From Cladopsammia gracilis (Eukaryota; Cnidaria; Anthozoa; Scleractinia; Dendrophylliidae), in NCBI GenBank assembly GCA_022457155.1, contig JAJGOT010000001.1, forward strand, positions 3,882,501 through 3,946,500: a DNA stretch of 64,000 nt. The letters are read 5' to 3'. Below the pieces are notes generated by a model. That model had not been told where the DNA came from and ran no database searches. It saw only the letters and a program-made list of their open reading frames with translations. The position numbers and the translations under genes are program-made. Below are positions 36,301 to 48,300 of the stretch, piece by piece (position 1 is the first letter of the stretch; each line of letters begins with the position of its first letter).

Positions 36301-39300
36301 AATTCCGTTGTATCCTATATTATGTAATATTCTCACAAATTTGTAATTAGCTATTATTTCTACTATTTATAATCAACATTTCTTTGTTATTAACTTTATA
36401 TATACAGTTCTAATTCAGTTTGTAAACATCCTGAACTAATGCTGGATACTGAAGTATCCGAAACATGTTTTCCAAACTTTAACATTGTGTCGTGTTTTTG
36501 AATTGTGTACAATCAGGCTTATGTTAACACTGATTGCACTTTATTCATTAAAAAAAACAGTTCTTTTGTTAACAAAAAAGTCTTTCCTTACTTCACAGTC
36601 GGTGTGTTGCGACGTCACTAGAACAGACGTCACTAGAAACCAGGTCCTTGTCTAATATGTCCAACTTGCGTCGCTTATTTAAATTTGTTCCCGCCCTTTA
36701 AGTGACTTATTTTCCCATCAAAATAGTTCTTAAAAACCTATTTTCAAGTTACCGAAAAAAAAATGGTGTGAAATTTCACTTCATGTGCACTTGCGATAAC
36801 CTAATAGTATAGTCTTCAGGTCGGCGAACACAAGGCGACTAGATGCTTTGTGCGATCTCTCCATTTTCGCTAAAAATTCTATTAGCGGCGACCAAACTTT
36901 GACAGTCGCTGCAAGTCGCCGAATACAAACTGGTTTGAATTGAAGCTACTCGTCCCTGCGACTTATGCCCACAGTCTACTCGTGTGTGCTGCTCGTGCGA
37001 CTAGTCGCTGCATGCTCAGTATCATATAGACCGCAAGACTGCCCCTGTCGCAGCATGTTATCATGTTGAATTTTCAAGATCTTGCAGGCAAGATCTTGAA
37101 AGTCTTGCCGGCAAGATCTTGAATTCAAGATCTTGCCGGCAATATTTTGAAAATTCAAGATCTTGCCGGCAATATTTTAAAAATTCAAGATCTTGCCAGC
37201 AAGATTTTAAAAATTCAAGATCTTGCCAGCAAGATTTTAAAAATTCAAGATCTTGCCGGCAAGATTTTGAAAATTCAAGATCTTGCCGACAAGATTTTGA
37301 AAATTCAATATCTTGCCGGCAAGATTTTGAAAATTCAAGATCTTGCAAGCCAGATTTTGAAAATTCAAGATCTTGCCGGCAAGATTTTGAAAATTCAAGA
37401 TCTTGCCAGGCAGATTTTGAAAATTCAAGATCTTGCCGGCAAGATTTTGAAAATTCAAGATCTTGCCGGCAAGATCTTGAAAATTCAAGATCTTGCCGGC
37501 AAGATTTTGAAAATTCAAGATCTTGCCGGCAAGATTTTGAAAATTCAAGATCTTGCCGGCAAGATTTTGAAAATTCAAGATCTTGCCGGCAAGATCTTGA
37601 AAATTCAAGATTCTGCCAGCCAGATTTTGAAAATTCAAGATCTTGCCTCAAGATCTTGCAAGCCAGATTTTGAAAATTCAAGATGTTGCCGGCAAGATTT
37701 TGAAAATTCAAGATCTTGCCGGCAAGATTTTGAAAATTCAAGATCTTGAAAATTCAAGATCTTGCCGGCAAGATTTTGAAAATTCAAGATCTTGCCGGCA
37801 AGATTTTGAAAATTCAAGATCTTGCCGGCAAGATTTTGAAAATTCAAGATCTTGAAAATTCAAGATCTTGCCGGCAAGATTTTGAAAATTCAAGATCTTG
37901 CCGGCAAGATTTTGAAAATTCAAGATCTTGCCGGCAAGATTTTGAAAATTCAAGATCTTGCCGGCAAGATCTTGAAAATTCAAGATCTTGCCAGCCAGAT
38001 TTTGAAAATTCAAGATCTTGCCGGCAAGATCTTGAAAATTCAAGATCTTGCCAGCCAGATTTTGAAAATTCAAGATCTTGCCGGCAAGATTTTGAAAATT
38101 CAAGATCTTGCCGGCCAGATTTTGAAAATTCAAGATCTTGCCAGCCAGATTTTGAAAATTCAAGATCTTGCCGGCAAGATCTTGAAACTTCAAGATCTTG
38201 CCAGACAGATTTTGAAAATTCAAGATCTTGCCGGCAAGATTTTGAAAATTCAAGATCTTGCCGGAAGATCTTGAAAATTCGAAAGTCGAGTTCCGACTCC
38301 GCAAGTCGTAAAGTCGAAGTTATATTTTCACGGTTAGTCCGTCACCCAACGCAAGCTGGCGAAAGTCGCTTTCAGTATGGCTTACTGTGGTACAGTCGAA
38401 CGCAGGGAGCTATATATCAAAATTCTTGTTTTTGGCGGCAATGAAATCGTATTACTTAAACAAATGCGTTTGGCAGCCTAATGTGACAAGTTGTTTTTTC
38501 TAAAACCTTCCAGATCGCAGATGACGCAAATGCTTGCGAATCTTCAATTATTAGCACAATCATGCTCCTACTTTAATTTTCCATCCTTGTTATCATCACT
38601 ACTTTTTTTTTAATAGAAGTATCACATATTTCGTTGTATCCCTTTAGTATTATGTATTAGTATATACTGAAACAGTGGATATCATTGTTGGCGCGCTCTC
38701 ATTGGCTACGGAAACTCGGAATAGCAAGTGCTATTCACCTCCCAGCAGTTCGCGCGCGAAAATTGTAATCGTTGACAGGAATAAATGAGTTAAAAAGCAT
38801 AATTTTCGTTATATTATCTCACTGTTTCAGTATATACTAAATATTTAACAACTATTCACCTCAGTGTAGGTGGGTAGTAGTGGATATTTACCTCGCCGCG
38901 AAATATCCACCACTACCCACCTCCACTTCGGTGAATAGTTGTTAAATATTTTCACAGATCTTATATGTATCACGTTATTTGTATTCCGCTAATTCCGTTG
39001 TATCCTATATTATGTAATATTCTCACAAATTTGTAATTAGCTATTATTTCTACTATTTATAATCAACATTTCTTTGTTATTAACTTTATATATACAGTTC
39101 TAATTCAGTTTGTAAACATCCTGAACTAATGCTGGATACTGAAGTATCCGAAACATGTTTTCCAAACTTTAACATTGTGTCGTGTTTTTGAATTGTGTAC
39201 AATCATGCTTATGTTAACACTGATTGCACTTTATTCATTAAAAAAACAGTTCTTTTGTTAACAAAAACGTCTTTCCTTACTTCACAGTCGGTGTGTTGTG

Positions 39301-42300
39301 ACGTCACTAGAACAGACGTCACTAGAACCCAGGTCCTTGTCTAATATGTCCAACTTGCGTCGCTTATTTAAATTTGTTCCCGCCCTTCAAGTGACTTATT
39401 TTCCCATCAAAATAGTTCTTAAAAACCTATTTTCAGGTTACCGAAAAACAAAAGGTTTGAAATTTCACTTCATGTGCACTTGCGATAACCTAATAGTATA
39501 ATCTTCAGGTCGGCGAACACAAGGCGACTAGATGCTTTGTGCGATCTCTCCATTTTTAGCTAAAAATTCTATTAGCGGCGACCAAACTTTGACAGTCGCT
39601 GCAAGTCGCACGAATACAAACTGGTTTGAATTGACGCCACTCGTCCCTGCGACTTATGCCCACAGTCTACTCGTGTGTGCTGCTCGTGCGACTAGTCGCT
39701 GCATGCTCAGTATCATATAGACTGCAAGACTGCCCCTGTCGCAGCATGGTATCATCTTGAATTTTCAAGATCTTGCCGGCAAGACTTTCAAGATCTTGCC
39801 GGCAAGATTTTAAAAATTCAAGATCTTGCTGGCAAGATTTTGAAAATTCAATATCTTGCCGGCAAGATTTTGAAAATTCAAGATCTTACCGGCAAGAATT
39901 TTGAAAATTCAAGATCTTGCCGGCAAGATTATGAAAATTCAAGATCTTGCCAGCAAGATTTTGAAAATTCAAGATCTTGCCAGCAAGATTTTGAAAATTC
40001 ACGATCTAGATCTTGCCGGCGAGATCTTGAAAATTCAAGATCTTGCCGGCAAGATTTTGAAAATTCAAAATCTTGCCGGCAAGATTTTGAAAATTCAAGA
40101 TCTTGCCGGCAAGATTTTGAAAATTCAAGATCTTGCCGGCAAGATTTTGAAAATTCAAGATCTTGCCGGCAAGATTTTGAAAATTCAAGATCTTGCCGGC
40201 AATATTTTGAAAATTCAATATCTTGCCAGCCAGATTTTGAAAATTCAATATCTTGCCGGCAAGATCTTGAATTTTCAAAATCTTGCCAGGCAGATTTTGA
40301 AAATTCAAGATCTTGCCAAACAGATTTTGAAAATTCAATATCTTGCCGGCAAGATCTTGAATTTTCAAAATCTTGCCAGCCAGATTTTGAAAATTCAAGA
40401 TCTTGCCGGCAAGATTTTGAAAATTCAAGATCTTGCCGGCAAGATCTTGAAAATTCAAGATCTTGCCAGCCAGATTTTGAAAATTCAAGATCTTGCCGGC
40501 AAGATTTTGAAAATTCAAGATCTTGCCGGCAAGATCTTGAAAATTCAAGATCTTGCCAGCCAGATTTTGAAAATTCAAGATCTTGCCGGCAAGATCTTGA
40601 AAATTCAAGATCTTGCCAGCCAGATTTTGAAAATTCAAGATCTTGCCGGCGAGATCTTGAAAATTCAAGATCTTGCCAGCCAGATTTTGAAAATTCAAGA
40701 TCTTGCCGGCAAGATTTTGAAAATTCAAGATCTTGCCGGCAAGATCTTGAAAATTCAAGATCTTGCCGGCAAGATTTTAAAAATTCAAGATCTTGCTGGC
40801 AAGATTTTGAAAATTCAAGATCTTGCCGGCAAGATTTTGAAAATTCGAAAGTCGAGTTCCGACTCCGCAAGTCGTATGCAAGTCGAAGTTATATTTTCAC
40901 GGTTAGTCCGTCACCCAACGCAAGCTGGCGAAAGTCGCTTTCAGTATGGCTTACTGTGGTACAGTCGAACGCAGGGAGCTATATATTAAAATTCTTTTTT
41001 TGGCGGCAATGAAATTGTATTACTAAACAAATGCGTTTGGCAGCCTAATGTGACAAGTTGTTTTTTCTAAAACCTTCCAGATCGCAGATGACGCAAATGC
41101 TTGCGAATCTTCAATTATTAGCACAATCATGCTCCTACTTTAATTTTCCATCCTTGTTATCGTCACTACTTTTTTTTTTTATAGAAGTATCACATATTTC
41201 GTTGTATCCCTTTAGTATTATGTATTAGTATATACTGAAACAGTGGATATCATTGTTGGCGCGCTCTCATTGGCTACGGAAACTCGGAATAGCAAGTGCT
41301 ATTCACCTCCCAGCAGTTCGCGCGCGAAAATTGTAATCGTTGACAGGAATAAATGAGTTAAAAAGCATAATTTTCGTTATATTATCTCACTGTTTCAGTA
41401 TATACTAAATATTTAACAACTATTCACCTCAGTGTAGGTGGGTAGTAGTGGATATTTACCTCGCCGCGAAATATCCACCACTACCCACCTCCACTTCGGT
41501 GAATAGTTGTTAAATATTTTCACAGATCTTATATGTATCACGTTATTTGTATTCCGCTAATTCCGTTGTATCCTATATTATGTAATATTCTCACAAATTT
41601 GTAATTAGCTATTATTTCTACTATTTATAATCAACATTTCTTTGTTATTAACTTTATATATACAGTTCTAATTCAGTTTGTAAACATCCTGAACTAATGC
41701 TGGATACTGAAGTATCCGAAACATGTTTTCCAAACTTTAACATTGTGTCGTGTTTTTGAATTGTGTACAATCATGCTTATGTTAACACTGATTGCACTTT
41801 ATTCATTAAAAAAAACAGTTCTTTTGTTAACAAAAACGTCTTTCCTTACTTCACAGTCGGTGTGTTGCGACGTCACTAGAACAGACGTCACTAGAACCCA
41901 GGTCCTTGTCTAATATGTCCAACTTGCGTCGCTTATTTAAATTTGTTCCCGCCCTTCAAGTGACTTATTTTCCCATCAAAATAGTTCTTAAAAACCTATT
42001 TTCAGGTTACCGAAAAACAAAAGGTTTGAAATTTCACTTCATGTGCACTTGCGATAACCTAATAGTATAATCTTCAGGTCGGCGAACACAAGGCGACTAG
42101 ATGCTTTGTGCGATCTCTCCATTTTTAGCTAAAAATTCTATTAGCGGCGACCAAACTTTGACAGTCGCTGCAAGTCGCACGAATACAAACTGGTGTGAAT
42201 TGACGCCACTCGTCCCTGCGACTTATGCCCACAGTCTACTCGTGTGTGCTGCTCGTGCGACTAGTCGCTGCATGCTCAGTATCATATAGACCGCAAGACT

Positions 42301-45300
42301 GCCCCTGTCGCAGCATGCTATCATCTTGAATTTTCAAGATCTTGCCGGCAAGATTTTAAAAATTCAAGATCTTGCAAGCAAGATTTTAAAAATTCAAGAT
42401 CTTGCTGGCAAGATTTTGAAAATTCAATATCTCGCCGGCAAGATTTTGAAAATTCAAGATCTTACCGGCAAGAATTTTGAAAATTCAAGATCTTGCCGGC
42501 AAGATTATGAAAATTCAAGATCTTGCCAGCAAGATTTTGAAAATTCAAGATCTTGCCAGCAAGATTTTGAAAATTCACGATCTAGATCTTGCCAGCTAGA
42601 TTTTGAAAATTCAAGATCTTGCCGGCAAGATCTTGAAAATTCAAGATCTTGCCGGCAAGATCTTGAAAATTCAAGATCTTGCCGGCAAGATTTTGAAAAT
42701 TCAATATCTTGCCGGCAAGATCTTGAAAATTCAAGATCTTGCCGGCAAGATTTTGAAAATTCAATATCTTGCCGGCAAGATTTTGAAAATTCAAGATCTT
42801 GCCAGCAAGATTTTGAAAATTCAAGATCTTGCCGGCAAGATTTTGAAAATTCAATATCTTGCCGGTAAGATTTTGAAAATGCGAGATCTTGCCGGCAAGA
42901 TTTTGAAAATTCAATATCTTGCTGGCAAGATTTTGAAAATTCAAGATCTTGCCAGCAAGATCTTGCAAATTCAAGATGTTACCGGCAAGATTTTGAAAAT
43001 TCACGATCTAGATCTTGCCGGCAAGATCTTGAAAATTCAAGATCTTGCCGGCAAGATTTTGAAAATTCAAGATCTTGCCGGCGAGATTTTGAAAATTCAA
43101 TATCTTGCCGGCAAGATTTTGAAAATTCAAGATCTTGACTGCAAGATTTTGAAAATTCAAGATCTTGCCGGCAAGATTTTGAAAATTCAAGATCCTGCCG
43201 GTAAGATGTTTAAAATTCAAGATCTTGTCGGTAAGTCTTGAAAATTCAAGATCCTGCGGCAAGATTTTGAAAATTCAAGATCTTGCCGGCAAGATTTTTC
43301 CAAAACAAAGAACCAGATCCGCTTCATGTTAAATCAAATTGGGTGTCACCGTTTCAACGTTCTGTTGCCCTTGAGGGCTTACTGTATTTTGCGAAACGAG
43401 CTCTTCGTTGACGGCCATCGTATTCAAACTCTTTCTTTGTATTTGTGGACGTCTTTCGTAAACAATTCTTGATGATTTCACCATAACAGTCAGATTTGTT
43501 TCTGTGAACAGCCAAAGAATTAAAAATAAACACCGGAAGTGCTGGGTTAATTTCTAAACAACAAGATCTGTATTTTGCGAAACGAGCTCTTCGTCGACAG
43601 CCACGGTATTTAACTTATTTCTTTGCGTTCGTGGACGCTTTTCGTAAACATTTTTCACTAGAATGATGATGTTTCGTAAACATTTTTCACTAGAATGGTA
43701 GCTAAATGAGCCTTCGCTTTGTGATCAAAAATAAACATCGGAAGCCCCCTTGAGAGCTACTTGGAAAATGTCAAAGCGCACCTCGCGCAGATCACTGTAA
43801 CTAAGCCTAGGAACAATCTGTCAGGCGATGAGGTCATGGCTCAAAAAGAGTTCAAAAACAACTCTGTTATAAACCTCAAAAAAGCGGACAATAATACAAC
43901 AACAGTCATGATGAATAAGACAGAAATAATAAAAGAGGCCCAAGTGCAACTTGACAACGGGGATCGCTACAAACTCCTCCAAGCACTGATAGTTAAAAAA
44001 AAATACGCAAGAAATGGTTAATGAGATCATTAACGAAATGCATCAGGGCGTGAACACATTAATGACATGATTAGGAAATGGCTCATACAAACTCTCTATC
44101 CGCTAGAATACCAATACGAAAATACATAAAGACATGCTCGTTAGAGTAAAAATCTAATTTGAAGGCTAGTATGCGACGCGACGCAAAAAGCGACATGGGG
44201 AGTACGTGCAGGTTTTGTCATTACCTTTTTATCAGCTCTGTTAGAGAAACAAAACTTACTTTTCTACACCATCTACTAAAGTCCGTGCAGATCTGTCATT
44301 ACCTTTTTTGCATACTATTGCATAATCAAACCGTAATGGAAATGATTCAGTATTTCAAAAAAGAACAAAAGCCAAATCATACTCTTGCATAATCAAACCG
44401 AAAGATTTCTACTTAACTTAATCGACAAAATCTCACCTCTCTTGCATGCTATTGCATAATCATAACACCTCAACATTTAATACCCATTCAAAATTGAAAT
44501 TGCTAATTACTGCTTTCCTCAAAAATCTCGACAAACTATCAACACACAAGAAAACAATCTTCAGGAACAAAATTTTACTGCTAAACGAATCCAATACGTA
44601 TATTTAACTAAAAACAAAAATTCACTCTGCAATCTGCGCGAGAACTTAAATGTGACATCACCTATTTATACTAACAATCTGTCAAATCTCTCAAAAAGTG
44701 TTAGGGTTTGGATATTAAATTTCGTTATTTCCCAAAATTGATTATACCTCAATTCATTATATTATATTATATTATCGCTCATATGAAAATACAAACTTTC
44801 CCGTGCCATTTAACTTCCTCAAAACGTCTCGGACACATCCACTTAAAAACGAATTTGAAAGATTGATAGGTAACGTGAGATATCGAAACTTAATAAGAAC
44901 TTTAATACCTTTGTGGTGACGAAACGTGAGATATGACAAGTTCATGACATTCCAATACCCTGAGAAAATTATGCATATTATATTTCGTTATTTCGCTGAA
45001 TTGATTATAGCTCAATTAATCATATTATCGCTCATGTGAAAACGCAAACTTTCCCGTGCCATATAACTTCCTTAAAACGTATCTATTCATTTTAAAAAAT
45101 ACAACGTGAAATTCTCAAACTGCGTTTCCCAAGAACATACATTTGACCTTTTTTACCCCTCTGAACGAGGTCTAATGGCTTTACCACAAATGATTGACAA
45201 GAAAATCACACATTTCTTGAACCTTTGAAGATCAATTAAGCCGTCTCGGACACGTCTACTTAAAAACAAATTTGAAAGATTGATAGGTAATGTGAGATAT

Positions 45301-48300
45301 CGAAACTTAATAAGAACTTTAATACCTTTGCGGTGACGTAACGCAAGATATGACAAGTTCATGACATCCCAATACCCTAGGGAAATTAACAATAGGTCCG
45401 GGGGTGCTCCCCAAAAATTTTAGTATAGTGGCGGTATGCGACGCCCTTCTTGAAATCCTAACCGGTATTACTGCCCTAATATAGCTCGGAAATATTGTTT
45501 TACGTTATTCATCTCTCACCTTTGCCACAAGTGGAAAAGTCTCGATCAGACTTTTTAAAGGAATAAAGGTACTTCTCTTGTTACAGCGCGGAAAAGCTTC
45601 CTTCCACCTGAATTTAAAATGTATTGACGATTATTGGAAAAATGACGTTATGATGTTCATCGTCACACATAGTTCACGCTAAAACGTTGTTAATCGTATC
45701 AATCTCTAACACAGCCCCGCCCATCTCCCCCCCCCCCCCCCCCCCAATTAAACGGCTAGAAATTGAACCTACGCTGTTGACGGCTGTTGCGTTTAGTATT
45801 TCGTTCCATTTTACCCTTAAGTGTAGTTTGTAAAGCCAATATCAAAACCCACATAAATATCGAGGTCGAGTTTAAGCTACCGGTAAATCTTCTGCTGCAC
45901 ATTTTCTATTCTAGCCTGTGAAAAATTCCTATGTTTCGAAGATAATTTTAAAGTGATACTATGACAGAGCATTATATGTGTAAATGTTACCTCTCGTGTT
46001 TTATAATCTCCATACAAGCGTCTTGATGTCCATTGGCTATTGCAGTTTCCAGACAATGCTTCCCATTTGTAGTTACCACACCAAGGTCTGCTCCCCTATC
46101 GAGCAACAACCGCAGAACCTTCACTCTGCCGCTGGACGCCGCCGCAATCAGTGCGGTGCACTGTCAACAGAGCAAAAAAACGAAATCATGTTTCCATGTT
46201 ACGTAACTAAAATGGAATTGCAATGATTCGCGCTTGCATGATATCAAATCATCAATCAATGAAAGTAAAGACAGAAACATTTATTACTATGACTTCAGAA
46301 ATGCGTATTTTCCCGCGCTTTGCACCAGTTGCACATTTTCCCGCGCTTGGCACCAGTTGCACATTTTGTAGCACTTGGTACCAGTTGCACATTTTCCCGT
46401 GCTTCGTACCAGTTGTACATTTTCCCGCGCTTGGCACCAGTTGCACATTTTGTAGCACTTGGCACCAGTTGCACATTTTCCCGTGCTTTGTACCAGTTGC
46501 ACATTTTCTCGCGCTTGGCACCAATTGCACATTTTCCCGCTCTTTGCACCAGTTGCACATTTACCCGCGCTTGGCACCAGTTGCACATTTTTCCGTGCTT
46601 GGCACCTACTGCATGTTTTATAGCGCTTGGCACCGGCTCTGATTGGCGCGAGGGGGAGTATTTGATTCTGTGAATACCAAGTTATATGTCCCTTGGTTTT
46701 GCTTGGTTAATTTGTTCTCTATGCTCTCTGAGTTTTTAGAAAACGAATTATTTGGCACGCTGATTATTAAACTAACCATACCCCATTTTTGTCGGTGGCG
46801 TCGATCTTGGCTCCTTGGTCAAGCAATATACCGGCTGTTAACGCACATCCACAAAATGCTGCTTGAATCAGGGGAGTTAAACGTTCATCTTCTCTAAGAA
46901 AACAAAGACGGTGGACATTAAGAAGGACCATCTTTGAACTTTCGTAACGCTTAAAAAAACGATGCTGCAGGAGTGGCGAATTCTTATTTGAAAATACTGG
47001 TGTATGAATAAAAATTAATATAAAACAAGGAAATTGAAAAACTCAAACTCATTGAGTCTGTTATAAAATCCAAACTTAATTTGTAATTTTAAAAAAGTCT
47101 GAAGTGTGACTATAATCACGGCTTGCAATCTTCTGTAATGTCATTAATTGATGCCATTCAACATAGCTCTAAATTTTGAATATCTAGATGAAAACGTCCA
47201 GCCTTTTTCAGTTGTTTAGATAGCGTGGAGCAAAAGGCGGCCGGCAGAAAAAAGAATATCGCGAGGACTGACGGAGGGGTTGACGCGAAAGAGACGAGTC
47301 TTCCCAGTCTTCCCTCGTTTTCCCGCTCGTTCGGGCGCCAGTTTTTTGCCGCTCCCCGGCCCCACAATCTTAACGCTTGGAACAGGCTAGATGAAGTCCT
47401 AAAGAGCAATCATTTATGATCGAATAAAATTCCATCTACCATTAGTATTCTCCTGTGGTGTCGTTTATTATGCTGTAACACTTTTGAGTCAAAATGACTG
47501 TTATAGACAAATTCGGCTAACGCATTGTTGTACCCAATTCAAACCCTTTGGGATTAGAACTCTTTGTTCGTCAAATTTCCATATCAATGAAGCATTGACA
47601 TGGAAATTATATGGAAATATTGTGAACAAAGGATCCTATTCCCAGAAGATTTGAATTGGGTACAACAATGCGTTAGGCGAATTTGTCTATTGAAAACTAA
47701 CGTGGTGTGGTGGTCCCTATGTCGGGTCAGTTTTATTTTAATCGAGTGTGGAACATTTAAGAAGTTCGTATACAAGTTGCCAGATTTCTAAACTGGCAGA
47801 CGCAGAAGACAAATGGTTTTTTTTACCTGCTATCCACTGCGGCACCCTGCTCTAGTAGATATTTAACTACGGAGAAATGACCGTGACAGGCAGCAAAGTG
47901 CAAACAATTCTGAAGACGAAAATCCGTGACGTGAATAGAGTCCGGGCAAGCTTCCAGTAACACACGGATACATGAAAGGTTTCCATGTCTGTAAAAATAG
48001 AAAACAAGCCGTGTTGCTGATAATTTAAAGAATGCTTGTTTGTGCGTAACTTTGCATATAAACTATATTTTTCATGATACTCTTTGAAAATGAAAGGAGT
48101 TGGCGCCTGTATGCCTGTATGCAACAATCCATTGTTTTTGCAAAACGGTTAACTTGGGGGTAGGATTATAACTGCTTGGCAGTGTAGTTTTAGAAAACGA
48201 GCACCGTAGACATGGAAATGAATGTTCTTCAGTTTACTTACTCTACAGCATAATGCAGTGGAATCCGCTCATCTTCGTCTTTTACATCGAGAGTGGCACC

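Larger units (their letters stand above)
35592..43300 (+). repeat. Three-copy higher-order tandem block
   Basis: GTCGAGTTCCGACTCCGCAA occurs at 35592, 38285 and 40851, so the repeat periods are 2,693 and 2,566 bp. Each copy is about 1.48 kb of near-identical single-copy-like sequence followed by a 30-bp satellite array. The copies differ by scattered single bases and small indels. The block fills most of the intron between TRPA1 exons 16 and 17. Confidence 0.92.

Noticed and set aside
37061..43262. Long open frames of KIQDLAGKIL and ENSRSCRQDF repeats
   Set aside because: A by-product of a 30-bp stop-free satellite; several overlapping frames on both strands are open at once.
24267..43300. 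CRISPR-like regular repeats
   Set aside because: The repeats are head-to-tail without unique spacers, and the genome is clearly eukaryotic.
46223..46673. Cysteine-rich repeat frames over the 28-bp array (CNWCQARENVQLV type)
   Set aside because: The array is a minisatellite inside a TRPA1 intron and is open in several frames.
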